34,767 bases of DNA from an uncultured beta proteobacterium. Its GTDB lineage: Bacteria > Pseudomonadota > Gammaproteobacteria > Burkholderiales > Rhodocyclaceae. The stretch covers positions 1 to 34,767 of the forward strand of contig CAIXSK010000168.1 of assembly GCA_903922075.1 (NCBI GenBank), read 5' to 3'. The notes beneath the pieces were generated by a model. That model worked only from the letters and a program-made list of their open reading frames with translations, was not told the origin of the DNA and did not search any database. Positions 17,838 through 26,527 of the stretch are shown piece after piece. Position 1 is the first letter of the stretch; each line of letters opens with the position of its first letter. Position numbers and translations under genes: made by a program.

Positions 17838-18504
17838 AGCGGATCGTCTTGACGCCGTCGGCCGTGCCGAGCAGCAGCAGGTTGGCCGGGCGGACTGCGA
17901 ACAGGCCGTTGGTGACGACGCCGGTGATCTGGTTGATCTGCGCTTCCAGGCCCTTCGGGTCGGTGATCTGCAGGCCATGCACGTCGAGGATGAGGTTGCC
18001 GTTGTCGGTGACGAAGCCGGCGCGTTCCTGCGGGCTGCCGCCCAGCTTGGCCAGTTCCCGGGCGACATGGGCGCGGGCCATCGGGATCACCTCGACCGGC
18101 AGCGGGAACTTGCCCATCGTGTCGACCAGCTTCGAGCCGTCGCAGATGCAGACGAACTCGCGGGCCACGGCGGCGACGATCTTCTCGCGCGTCAGCGCAC
18201 CGCCGCCGCCCTTGATCATGTTCAGGCCGGCGTCGATTTCGTCGGCGCCGTCGACATAGACCGGGATGTCGGTCACGTCGTTGAGGTCGAAGACGGTGAT
18301 GCCGTGGCCTTCGAGGCGCTTGCGGGTGGCTTCGGAACTGGCCACGGCGCCCTTGTATTTGTCCTTCAGCGGCGCCAGGGCGTCGATGAAGAAATTGGCC
18401 GTCGAGCCGGTGCCGACGCCAATGATGCTGCCGGCCGGGGCGGTTTGCGCGACATGGTCGGCGGCAGCCTGGGCGACGGCCTGTTTGAGTTCGTCCTGGG
18501 TCAT
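17836..18504 (-). CDS. rpiA: Ribose-5-phosphate isomerase A
   Basis: Interconverts ribose 5-phosphate and ribulose 5-phosphate in the cytosolic pentose-phosphate pathway. The 222-residue protein has the phosphate loop [11 protein letters not shown] (29-39), the active-site aspartates in VDGADEID (84-91) and [12 protein letters not shown] (98-109) with its catalytic glutamate. The ATG at 18502-18504 is preceded by AGGAG; the frame remains open further upstream, but that part is not conserved-looking. A TAAAAT at 18533-18538 may be its -10. It is divergent from the Lys/Ala/Pro-rich gene. Confidence 0.96.
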   Translation of the reverse strand: MTQDELKQAVAQAAADHVAQTAPAGSIIGVGTGSTANFFIDALAPLKDKYKGAVASSEATRKRLEGHGITVFDLNDVTDIPVYVDGADEIDAGLNMIKGGGGALTREKIVAAVAREFVCICDGSKLVDTMGKFPLPVEVIPMARAHVARELAKLGGSPQERAGFVTDNGNLILDVHGLQITDPKGLEAQINQITGVVTNGLFAVRPANLLLLGTADGVKTIR

Positions 18505-18558
18505 GGCGGTGCTCCTGAAAGATTTGGCGCGCATTTTACCTTTTTTGCCGGTGCTGAA

Positions 18559-18592
18559 TTGTCATAAAAGTTTAATTTTTCAATGGTTTAAT
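18559..18592 (+). promoter_or_regulatory. PhoB-box-like promoter of the Lys/Ala/Pro-rich gene
   Basis: TTGTCATAAAAGTTTAAT at 18559-18576 matches the PhoB box at about 11 of 14 positions. TTTAAT, five of six bases of a -10, follows after exactly 10 bases at 18587-18592. The surrounding DNA is markedly AT-rich. A TATATA at 18605-18610 is an alternative -10. Confidence 0.5.
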
Positions 18593-18631
18593 TTGGCTAA
18601 ACTGTATATACCGTTTCAAGGGAGAGCAGGA

Positions 18632-19198
18632 ATGAACGATCAGAGCAAGAAACCCGTGGCAGCCAAGCCGGCTGCCGCACCCAAGCCGCCGAAAAATCTG
18701 GTGCCGCGCACGGCGCCAAAGGCCGAGACCCAGCCGCCGGCCGCAACCCCCGCGCCGGAAGCCCCGTTGCCCGCGCCGGTCGCCACGGCCGCTGCCGCTG
18801 TCAAGGTGAAGCCGGTACGCAAGCCGACCAAGGTCCAGGAAACCGTGGCCAAGCATCAGAAGGTGCTGGCCGATGCGCTGGTCAAGGCGCAGGCGATCAA
18901 GTACGACCAGCCCAAGGTGATGAAGCCGGCGCCGGCAGCGACCAAGAAGCCGGGCAAGGCTGAAAAGCCGCCCAAGGCCAAAAAGATCAAGCTGGTGCGC
19001 GACAGCTATGCGATGCCGGAAGCCGAGTACGCCCGCATCGGCGAACTGAAGAAGCGGATGGTGGCGCTTGGTAGCGAGGTCAAGAAGAGCGAGTTGCTGC
19101 GCGGCGGCATTGCCGTCCTGGCCGCTCTCAACGATGCCGAGCTGAAGGCGGTGATGGGGCGCATCGAGCGCATCAAGACCGGGCGCCCGTCCAAGTAG
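18632..19198 (+). CDS. Lys/Ala/Pro-rich protein with a conserved basic C-terminal domain
   Basis: A 188-residue, strongly basic protein. Residues 1-70 are Ala/Pro-rich with AKPAAAPKPPK-like repeats, 70-125 are Lys-rich and histone-H1-like, and 126-188 form a compact helical domain, SYAMPEAEYARIGELKKRM followed by KKSELLRGGIAVLAAL and TGRPSK. The C-terminal part recalls ribbon-helix-helix-like DNA-binding segments seen in betaproteobacterial proteins of unknown function. A DNA- or granule-binding role is inferred only from charge and repeats, as in PHA proteins PhaF/PhaM that carry AKP-rich tails. The ATG follows AAGGGAGAGCAGGA. It lies just upstream of pstS and has its own PhoB-box-like promoter. 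Confidence 0.8.
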   Translation: MNDQSKKPVAAKPAAAPKPPKNLVPRTAPKAETQPPAATPAPEAPLPAPVATAAAAVKVKPVRKPTKVQETVAKHQKVLADALVKAQAIKYDQPKVMKPAPAATKKPGKAEKPPKAKKIKLVRDSYAMPEAEYARIGELKKRMVALGSEVKKSELLRGGIAVLAALNDAELKAVMGRIERIKTGRPSK

Positions 19199-19220
19199 GC
19201 CAAAAGTCGTAATTTTTCCC

Positions 19221-19266
19221 GTTTGTTACAGTCTGTCATTTGACTGTAACAAACGCCGGGTAACCT
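19221..19266 (+). promoter_or_regulatory. pstS promoter: PhoB box within a 12-base inverted repeat
   Basis: CTGTCATTTGACTGTAAC at 19233-19250 is a near-perfect PhoB box. TAACCT at 19261-19266 is the -10, 10 bases downstream. The box is embedded in an inverted repeat, GTTTGTTACAGT (19221-19232) and ACTGTAACAAAC (19243-19254), with a 10-base spacer. Confidence 0.9.
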
Positions 19267-19306
19267 GCGTGGCGTTGTCACCTCAACCCCATGCAGGAGT
19301 AACCCC

Positions 19307-20308
<1,002 letters not shown>

Positions 20309-20332
20309 TTTTTGCTGCACCTCTCCGCAAAA

Positions 20333-20362
20333 AAAGCCAGCCCCGCAAGGGGCGGGCTTTTA
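20333..20362 (+). terminator. Terminator/attenuator between pstS and pstC
   Basis: AAAGCC-A-GCCCC (20333-20344) pairs with GGGGC-G-GGCTTT (20349-20360) around a GCAA tetraloop with one internal mismatch, ending in TTTTAT. It may be a partial stop within the pst operon, since no obvious second promoter precedes pstC. Confidence 0.75.
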
Positions 20363-20380
20363 TCATAGGGAATTCCTCCG

Positions 20381-21331
20381 GTGAATTCACAAGCCATGTC
20401 TGCAAACACTCCTTCTGACCTGCCTGTGGTCAGCGATCGCCTGGCCAAGAACGCCATGCGCCACGCCAGCGAGCGCGTGATCGAGGCGCTGCTTTTTTCC
20501 GCCGCCGCCGTTTCGGTGCTGACGACGATCGGCATCGTCTATGTGCTCGTCTCCGAATCAATCCACTTCTTCCAGAATGTCAGCATCGTCGATTTTCTGA
20601 CCGATACCCAATGGACGCCGCTGTTCGATGATGCCCACTTCGGCATCATGGTGCTCGTCTCCGGGACCCTGGTTTCCTCCGTGGTGGCGCTGACGGTTGC
20701 CATCCCGATGGGGACGATCATCGCCATCTACCTCTCCGAGTTCGCCAACGGCAAGGTGCGCGAAGTCGCCAAGCCCATCCTCGAACTGCTCGGCGGCATC
20801 CCGACCATCGTCTTCGGCTACTTCGCGTTGCTGATGGTGACCCCGCTGCTGCAGAAGATCTTTCCGGAGCTGCCCGGCTTCTCGCTGCTCTCCGCCGGTC
20901 TGGTCATGGGCATCATGATCGTGCCCTACATCGCCTCGCTGTCCGAGGATGCCATGCGCGCCGTGCCGATGAGCCTGCGCGAAGGTTCCTACGCGATGGG
21001 CTCGACCCGTCTCCACACCGCACTGCACGTCGTCGTCCCGGCTGCCTTCTCCGGCCTGGCTGCGTCCTACATCCTGGCCATTTCCCGCGCTGTCGGCGAA
21101 ACAATGATCCTGGCCGTGGCTGCCGGCATGCAGCCCAACCTGACCTGGAACCCGATGGAACCGGCCGCCACGATCACCTCGTTCATCGTCCAGGTGGCGC
21201 TCGGCGATCTGCCGCACGGCTCGATCGGTTACCAGACCATCTTCGCCGCCGGCCTGACGCTGATCCTGATCACGCTGGCCTTCAACATCCTCGGCCAGTG
21301 GCTGCGCCGCCGATTCCGGGAGAACTACTGA
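20381..21331 (+). CDS. pstC: Phosphate ABC transporter permease PstC
   Basis: Inner-membrane half of the phosphate channel. The 316-residue protein has six predicted membrane spans, the first at about 36-58, and the family's long periplasmic loop (FFQNVSIVDFLTDTQWTPLF). The LLGGIPTIVFGYFAL and SLREGSYAMGSTRLHT stretches include the EAA loop that contacts PstB. The start is GTG at 20381, with AGGGA upstream; ATG at 20396 is an alternative. It overlaps pstA by one base (TGATG), implying coupled translation. Confidence 0.95.
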   Translation: MNSQAMSANTPSDLPVVSDRLAKNAMRHASERVIEALLFSAAAVSVLTTIGIVYVLVSESIHFFQNVSIVDFLTDTQWTPLFDDAHFGIMVLVSGTLVSSVVALTVAIPMGTIIAIYLSEFANGKVREVAKPILELLGGIPTIVFGYFALLMVTPLLQKIFPELPGFSLLSAGLVMGIMIVPYIASLSEDAMRAVPMSLREGSYAMGSTRLHTALHVVVPAAFSGLAASYILAISRAVGETMILAVAAGMQPNLTWNPMEPAATITSFIVQVALGDLPHGSIGYQTIFAAGLTLILITLAFNILGQWLRRRFRENY

Positions 21332-22269
21332 TGCAACCGACTTCCCTGACCACCGAACAAATCCGCGCCCTGATCGCCAAGGGCAAGCTCAAGGATGCCA
21401 TCTTCAAGGCGATGGGCATTTTCTGCCTGGCCGTCGCGCTGCTGGTCATCGTGCTGCTTGTTTCCGACATGGTCGCCAAGGGCTCGGAGCGCTTCACGCT
21501 CGATTTCTTCCTCAACTTCGCCTCGCGCCGGGCGACGCAGGCCGGCATCCTGTCCGCCTGGGTCGGTTCGCTGCTGGTGATGCTGGTCACCGCCCTGGCC
21601 GCCGTGCCGCTCGGCGTCGCGGCCGGCGTCTATCTTGAGGAATACGCCAAGCGCAACTGGTTGACCGAGATCATCGAGATCAACATCACCAATCTGGCCG
21701 CCGTGCCGTCCATCGTCTATGGCCTGCTGGCGCTCGGCATCTTCGTCTATACCTTCGGCTTCGGCCAGAGCATCCTGTCGGCCGGCCTGACGCTGGCCCT
21801 CTTGATCCTGCCGATCATCATCGTGTCGACCCGTGAAGCGATCCGCGCCATCCCGGCGATGATCCGCGAAGGCTCGATGGCGGTCGGCGCGACGCGCTGG
21901 CAGACCTGCCGCTACCACATCATCCCCTACGCCATGCCCGGCATCCTGACCGGCGTGATCATCGGGCTGGCCCGCGCCATCGGCGAAACGGCGCCGATCA
22001 TCACCATCGGCGCGCTGACCTTCATCGCCTTCCTGCCGCCGGTGCCCTTCACCGAAGTCAGCCCCGGCGTGAATGCCGGCCTGTTCGACTGGGTGATGTC
22101 GCCCTTCACGGTGATGCCGATCCAGATTTTCAACTGGACCTCGCGCCCCGATCCGGCCTTCGAGGTGAACGCCGCCGCCGCCGGCTTCGTGCTGATGGCC
22201 ATGGTGCTGACGATGAACGGCATCGCCATCTGGCTGCGCTACAAGATGCGCAAGAACATCAAATGGTAA
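21331..22269 (+). CDS. pstA: Phosphate ABC transporter permease PstA
   Basis: The second inner-membrane half of the phosphate channel, 312 residues with six predicted spans. Landmarks are LAAVPSIVYGLLALG and the EAA-loop stretch PAMIREGSMAVGATRWQT, close to PstC in sequence as expected. ATG 21331 overlaps the pstC stop and GGGAG lies 8 bases before it. Immediately after its stop lies a copy of the dispersed ATGCTACGGTCR element, inside the pst operon before pstB. Confidence 0.96.
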   Translation: MQPTSLTTEQIRALIAKGKLKDAIFKAMGIFCLAVALLVIVLLVSDMVAKGSERFTLDFFLNFASRRATQAGILSAWVGSLLVMLVTALAAVPLGVAAGVYLEEYAKRNWLTEIIEINITNLAAVPSIVYGLLALGIFVYTFGFGQSILSAGLTLALLILPIIIVSTREAIRAIPAMIREGSMAVGATRWQTCRYHIIPYAMPGILTGVIIGLARAIGETAPIITIGALTFIAFLPPVPFTEVSPGVNAGLFDWVMSPFTVMPIQIFNWTSRPDPAFEVNAAAAGFVLMAMVLTMNGIAIWLRYKMRKNIKW

Positions 22270-22303
22270 ATGCTACGGTCAGCCCGAAAAAATGACCAAA
22301 ATC
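22269..22303 (+). repeat. Dispersed ATGCTACGGTCR element, copy 3
   Basis: Core TGCTACGGTC at 22271-22280, then AAAAAA and CAAAAT tracts. It abuts the pstA stop codon and fills most of the 56 bases before pstB. Copies 1 and 3 are the most alike, agreeing over nearly 35 bases. Confidence 0.8.
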
Positions 22304-22325
22304 GAAATTCGAACTGGAGTCTCCG

Positions 22326-23105
22326 ATGCAGATTCATGACCACCCGACCCTCAAGGCCGAAGCCCGCAACCTGAATTTTTTCTACGGTGAAGCCAAGGCG
22401 CTCAAGGGCATCAACATGCCGATCTACGACAAGAAGGTCACCGCCCTGATCGGTCCTTCCGGCTGCGGCAAATCGACCTACCTGCGCAGCTTTAACCGCA
22501 TGCACGACCTCTACCCGGGCAACCGTTACGAGGGCGAGATCCGCTTCTTCCCGGACAACACCAACCTGCTGGCGCCGGAAGTCGATCCGATCGAAGTCCG
22601 GATGCGCATCGGCATGGTCTTCCAGAAGCCGAACCCCTTCCCCAAGTCGATCTACGAGAACGTCGCCTACGGCCTGCGCGTGCGCGGCGAAAACAACAAG
22701 CGCGTCCTCGACGACAAGGTCGAACACGCGCTGAAGGGCGCCGCCATCTGGGACGAGGTCAAGGACCGCCTGAGCGAGCTCGCCTCCAACCTGTCCGGCG
22801 GCCAGCAGCAGCGCCTGTGCATCGCCCGCGCCCTGGCCACCGACCCCGAACTGCTGTTGTTCGACGAGCCGACCTCGGCGCTCGACCCGATCGCCACCGG
22901 TGCCATCGAGGAACTGGTCCATGAGCTGAAGAAGCGCGTCACCATCCTGATCGTCACCCACAACATGCAGCAGGCCGCCCGCGTCTCCGACTACACGGCC
23001 TACATGTACCTGGGCGAGCTGATCGAGTTCGGCAAGACCGACGAGATCTTCATCAAGCCGCAAGATAAGCGTACCGAAGACTACATCACCGGCCGCATGG
23101 GCTAA
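22326..23105 (+). CDS. pstB: Phosphate ABC transporter ATP-binding protein PstB
   Basis: The ATPase that powers PstCA phosphate import, at the cytoplasmic face. The 259 residues include Walker [10 protein letters not shown] (43-51), Q-loop VFQKPNPFP, signature LSGGQ (156-160), Walker B LLLFDE (176-181), a D-loop SALD and the switch histidine in VTHNMQQA. The start is ATG with CTGGAG upstream. The pst order S-C-A-B is standard. It is followed by a long inverted repeat before phoU. Confidence 0.98.
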   Translation: MQIHDHPTLKAEARNLNFFYGEAKALKGINMPIYDKKVTALIGPSGCGKSTYLRSFNRMHDLYPGNRYEGEIRFFPDNTNLLAPEVDPIEVRMRIGMVFQKPNPFPKSIYENVAYGLRVRGENNKRVLDDKVEHALKGAAIWDEVKDRLSELASNLSGGQQQRLCIARALATDPELLLFDEPTSALDPIATGAIEELVHELKKRVTILIVTHNMQQAARVSDYTAYMYLGELIEFGKTDEIFIKPQDKRTEDYITGRMG

Positions 23106-23206
23106 TTTCAATTAGCCATGCGCCAATACTTTGTCGACTTCGCCTTGCCGTGCTGCAGCACTGTCTGCGGCTCGCCTTCGCGTCTTGGCGCATGGCGAAT
23201 TGAAAT
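23105..23206. repeat. Long inverted repeat between pstB and phoU
   Basis: Arms 23105-23126 and 23185-23206 (22 bases each, one mismatch) enclose 58 bases that include the palindrome TGCTGCAGCA and the direct repeat TCGCCTT. In RNA it could fold into a long stem, perhaps an mRNA-processing or stability element. It could also be a small mobile palindromic unit. The segment contains an open frame 23118-23222 of 34 codons whose stop overlaps the phoU start as ATGA. Confidence 0.75.
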
Positions 23207-23218
23207 AAAGGAAATGAA

Positions 23219-23908
23219 ATGAACGAATCCCAACACCTGTCCAGCCAGTTCGACGAAGAGCTCAGCCGTCTGCGCACCCATGTGCTGCAGATGGGCGGCC
23301 TGGTCGAAACCCAGGTTTCCGCGGCCATCGAGGCTTATTCCACCGGCGAGGTGGCCAGCGTCAAGACCATCGTCGAGACCGACCGCAAGGTCAACGACCT
23401 GGAAAAGGCGATCGACGACGACTGCGCCCACATCATTGCCAAGCGCCAGCCGACCGCCTCCGACCTGCGCCTGATCCTCGGCATCAGCAAGATCGTCACC
23501 GACCTGGAGCGGGCCGGCGACGAAGCCAAGAAGATCGCCAAGGGCGTTCGCCGCATTTACGAAAACGGCCATCTGCCCGGGCAATACGGCGTCGGCATCC
23601 GGCATCTGGCGGAAGCCGCGCTGGTCATGATCCGCCGGGCGCTCGATGCCTTCGCTCGCCTCGACACGCCGCAGGCGGCCGACGTGATCAAGGCCGATAC
23701 CGATGTCGATACCGAATTCAAGTCGATCATCCGCCAGCTGATCACCCACATGATGGAAGACCCGCGCACCATCACCACCTCGATCGACATCATCTGGATC
23801 GCCCGCGCCATCGAGCGCATCGGCGACCACGCCAAGAACATTTCCGAACAGGTCGTCTATGTCGTCGAAGGCCGCGACATCCGGCACACCAAGGAGAAAG
23901 TCCAGTGA
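23219..23908 (+). CDS. phoU: Phosphate signalling regulator PhoU
   Basis: Links the Pst transporter to PhoR and represses the Pho response when phosphate is plentiful. The 229-residue, all-helical protein has the two symmetric PhoU repeats. Metal-binding E/DxxxD-type motifs are visible in each: ETDRKVNDLEKAIDDD (repeat 1) and DTDVDTEFKSII (repeat 2), plus LGISKIVTDLERAGDEA and WIARAIERIGDHAKNI. The start ATG follows AAAGGA. Its end overlaps the phoB GTG start (GTGA). Confidence 0.97.
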   Translation: MNESQHLSSQFDEELSRLRTHVLQMGGLVETQVSAAIEAYSTGEVASVKTIVETDRKVNDLEKAIDDDCAHIIAKRQPTASDLRLILGISKIVTDLERAGDEAKKIAKGVRRIYENGHLPGQYGVGIRHLAEAALVMIRRALDAFARLDTPQAADVIKADTDVDTEFKSIIRQLITHMMEDPRTITTSIDIIWIARAIERIGDHAKNISEQVVYVVEGRDIRHTKEKVQ

Positions 23909-24591
23909 CACCGACCATCCTGGTGGTCGAGGACGAGCCGGCGATCCAGGAGCTCGTCGCGATCAACCTCAAGCACGCCGGTTTCCTGGTCGTCCGCGCC
24001 GGCAGCGCCGAGGAAGCCGAATCGGCGATCCGCGCTGCACTGCCCGACCTGGTCATCCTTGACTGGATGCTGCCCGGCCAGTCCGGCGTCGCGCTGGCCA
24101 AGAAGATCCGCGCCGACGAACGGACCCGCGAACTGCCGATCATCATGCTGACCGCCCGCGTCCATGAAGAAGACAAGGTCCAGGGCCTGGAAGCCGGGGC
24201 CGACGACTACATCACCAAGCCCTTCTCGCCCAAGGAAATGGTCGCCCGCGTCCGCGCCGTGTTGCGCCGCCGGGCCCCGCACCTGGCCGGCGAGGCGGTC
24301 GAGATCGGCAGCCTGGCGCTCAACCCGGCGACCCATCGGGTGCTGGCCAGCGGCCAGCCGATCGAACTGGGGCCGACCGAGTTCCGCCTGCTGTTCTTCT
24401 TCATGACCCATGCCGAGCGCGTCTATACCCGCGCCCAGTTGCTCGACGAAGTCTGGGGCGACCACGTCTTCATCGAGGAACGCACAGTTGATGTGCACAT
24501 CCGCCGCCTGCGCGCCGCGCTGGAAAACTCCGGCAACCATGAGCGGGTCGAAACCGTGCGCGGCACCGGCTACCGTTTCCGGGGAGCCTGA
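23905..24591 (+). CDS. phoB: Phosphate regulon response regulator PhoB
   Basis: OmpR-type DNA-binding regulator that activates phosphate-starvation genes by binding PhoB boxes. The 228 residues comprise a receiver domain (1-120; acidic pair E9/D10, phosphorylated Asp53, T83 and K105 in TKPFSPKE) and a winged-helix effector domain (130-228) with EFRLLFFFMTHAERVYTR and ERTVDVHIRRLR as the recognition helix. The start is GTG at 23905, overlapping the phoU stop, with AAGGAG 9 bases upstream. The PhoB-box-like promoters elsewhere in the window are its expected targets. Confidence 0.97.
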   Translation: MTPTILVVEDEPAIQELVAINLKHAGFLVVRAGSAEEAESAIRAALPDLVILDWMLPGQSGVALAKKIRADERTRELPIIMLTARVHEEDKVQGLEAGADDYITKPFSPKEMVARVRAVLRRRAPHLAGEAVEIGSLALNPATHRVLASGQPIELGPTEFRLLFFFMTHAERVYTRAQLLDEVWGDHVFIEERTVDVHIRRLRAALENSGNHERVETVRGTGYRFRGA

Positions 24592-24593
24592 GC

Positions 24594-25886
24594 CTGTCCT
24601 CGCAAATCATCCGCGCCCTGCTGCTGGCGCTGCTGTCCACCGTCATCGCACTGCCGGTCGGTTACTTTGTCGCCCACTGGGCGGGATGGACCGTTTTCTG
24701 CATCGGCCTCGGCCTGCAGATGATTTTCCACTTCCGCAATTTCGCCCGCCTCGACCGCTGGTCGTACCGGCCGGTGGTCGATGCCAGCCTGGAAGGCGAG
24801 GGCGCCTGGGACGGCATCTTCGGCCGCCTCTATCGGCACGAAAAGGATCTGCGCGAGCAGATCGCCCAGCGCGACCAGGAAATCGGCATGCTGCTCGCCG
24901 CCGGCCAGGCGCTGACCGACGGCGTCGTGCTGCTCGCCCAGAACACCCAGATTCTCTTCTGCAACACCATGGCCGAGTCACAGCTCGGGCTGGTCATCCG
25001 CACCGACCGCGGGCAGCCGGTGGTCAATATGGTGCGCCAGCCGGAATTCGTCGCCTATCTCGAAGGCAGCGATTATTCCCGGCCGCTGACCATGCGCTCG
25101 GAGCGTCGCGACGACCGGGTGTTCTCGGTCCATGTCATTCCCTACGCCGGCGACCGGCGGCTGATGCAGGTCAAGGATGTCACGCAGACCGACCGCCTCG
25201 ACCAGATGCGGCGCGATTTCGTCGCCAACGTCTCGCACGAGCTGCGCACGCCGCTGACCGTGCTGGCCGGCTTCCTGGAAACCCTGCAGGAGATCGAGGT
25301 CGACCACGACGAGCAGCAGCGCTACCTGCAGATGATGGCCGACCAGTCACGCCGCATGCAGTCCATCGTCCAGGACCTGCTGACCCTGTCCTCGATCGAA
25401 TCGGCGCCGCCGCCGGACAACGAACCGGTCGATATGGTCAGCCTGCTCGACAAGCTGCGCCGCGATGCCGAAGGGCTGTCGGCCGGGCGCCATACCATCG
25501 TCGTCGAGTCTGACGGACACGCCGACCTGCGCGGCTCCGAGCCGGAACTGGTCAGCGCCTTCGGCAACCTGGTCGCCAATGCCGTGCGCTATACGCCGAC
25601 CGGCGGCACGGTGACGCTGAGCTGGCGCGCCACGCCACAGGGGGCGGAATTCGCCGTGCAGGATACGGGCATCGGCATCGACGCCAAACACATTCCCCGG
25701 CTGACCGAACGTTTCTACCGCGTCGACCGTGGTCGTTCGCGCGATGTTGGCGGCACCGGGCTGGGCCTGGCCATCGTCAAGCACTCGCTGAACCGCCACC
25801 AGGCGCAGCTCGACATCAAGAGCACGCCGGGCGTCGGCAGCCGCTTCGCGGCCAAATTCCCGGCCAACCGGGTGGCCGGCCTGTGA
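24594..25886 (+). CDS. phoR: Phosphate regulon sensor histidine kinase PhoR (CTG start proposed)
   Basis: Phosphorylates and dephosphorylates PhoB in response to Pst/PhoU state at the inner membrane. The proposed start is CTG at 24594: no ATG, GTG or TTG lies in frame between the phoB stop and an ATG at 24720, and GGGGAG sits 7 bases before it. This gives 430 residues beginning SSQIIRALLLALL, with two membrane spans (about 8-27 and 29-45), a linker, a PAS domain (about 95-190), the phospho-acceptor His215 in VSHELRTPLT, and an ATPase domain with N329, DTGIGI (357-362) and GGTGLGL (386-392). Starting at 24720 would remove the membrane anchor. It directly follows phoB. Confidence 0.93.
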   Translation: MSSQIIRALLLALLSTVIALPVGYFVAHWAGWTVFCIGLGLQMIFHFRNFARLDRWSYRPVVDASLEGEGAWDGIFGRLYRHEKDLREQIAQRDQEIGMLLAAGQALTDGVVLLAQNTQILFCNTMAESQLGLVIRTDRGQPVVNMVRQPEFVAYLEGSDYSRPLTMRSERRDDRVFSVHVIPYAGDRRLMQVKDVTQTDRLDQMRRDFVANVSHELRTPLTVLAGFLETLQEIEVDHDEQQRYLQMMADQSRRMQSIVQDLLTLSSIESAPPPDNEPVDMVSLLDKLRRDAEGLSAGRHTIVVESDGHADLRGSEPELVSAFGNLVANAVRYTPTGGTVTLSWRATPQGAEFAVQDTGIGIDAKHIPRLTERFYRVDRGRSRDVGGTGLGLAIVKHSLNRHQAQLDIKSTPGVGSRFAAKFPANRVAGL

Positions 25887-25908
25887 AAAACCGGGCCGGC
25901 CGTTCGGC

Positions 25909-26391
25909 TTAGCGGAAGAAGCGGCCGAGCAGACCGCTGAGGAAGCCCTGGCTGGGCTGCCGCTCGACCACCGCCACGGCGGCGGGCTTGTCGTGGGCGC
26001 CGGTCATCTGCTTGACGGCTTCCGCGTAGTCGCGGTCCTCGTTGGCGATGTGGTTGAGCAGCCACTTGGTCAGCATCGAATGCAGCTCGTCGGCGATGTC
26101 TTCGCCCTTGGCGGCGCGCATCGTGAATTCCGTGACCCGCTTGATGAACAGTTCATGCACCTTGCGGTGCGGCTTCAGAAACTTGTAGCCGGCCTCTTCG
26201 AGCATCGCTTCCTCGAAGCCGAAGTGCGACTGCGTGTAGTCGATCAGCTGTTCGATGACGTCGGTGACCAGGCGCTTGTCCTCTTTCATCTTGGCGATTT
26301 CGAGGTCGTTGATGTACTCGACGATGCGCCGGTGTTGAGAGTCGATGACCTCGATGCCGGTATCCAGCTTGCTGTCCCAAACGATGGGCAT
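25909..26391 (-). CDS. Bacteriohemerythrin
   Basis: A 160-residue single-domain hemerythrin, an oxygen-binding di-iron protein of the cytosol. All seven iron ligands are visible: His20, His56, Glu60, His75, His79, His114 and Asp119 in the typical four-helix spacing (IDSQH, HFGFEE, HRKVH, HIANED). A 35-residue tail ends in FLSGLLGRFFR, possibly amphipathic. Ribosome site GGAGA precedes the ATG. An FNR/ANR-type palindrome lies about 69 bases upstream, suggesting induction under low oxygen. It converges with phoR, with only 22 bases between stops. Confidence 0.95.
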   Translation of the reverse strand: MPIVWDSKLDTGIEVIDSQHRRIVEYINDLEIAKMKEDKRLVTDVIEQLIDYTQSHFGFEEAMLEEAGYKFLKPHRKVHELFIKRVTEFTMRAAKGEDIADELHSMLTKWLLNHIANEDRDYAEAVKQMTGAHDKPAAVAVVERQPSQGFLSGLLGRFFR

Positions 26392-26453
26392 GGCGGTTCT
26401 CCAGAACGGTTTTTATTGGAACAGGAGTAGATAGTACTTTTGGCCTAGCACTG

Positions 26454-26467
26454 TTGACTTAAGTCAA
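26454..26467 (-). promoter_or_regulatory. FNR/ANR-type box upstream of bacteriohemerythrin
   Basis: The perfect palindrome TTGACTTAAGTCAA fits the CRP/FNR-family site TTGAY-N4-RTCAA. Its centre is about 69 bases before the ATG. A TACTAT at 26431-26436 could be the -10, a spacing close to that of activator-type FNR promoters. Confidence 0.6.
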
Positions 26468-26527
26468 TTTAGGCTTAGCTCCCGGCCGTGAAATGTGAAA
26501 TCCCCCGGCCTGGCCGCTGTCTTCGGC

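Noticed and set aside
24720-24722. ATG as the phoR start
   Set aside because: It would remove both membrane spans, which are encoded in frame just upstream behind a good ribosome site.
25887-25908. Terminator between phoR and bacteriohemerythrin
   Set aside because: The GC-rich CCGGGCCGGCC stretch with AAAAA on one side gives only a short, ambiguous stem.
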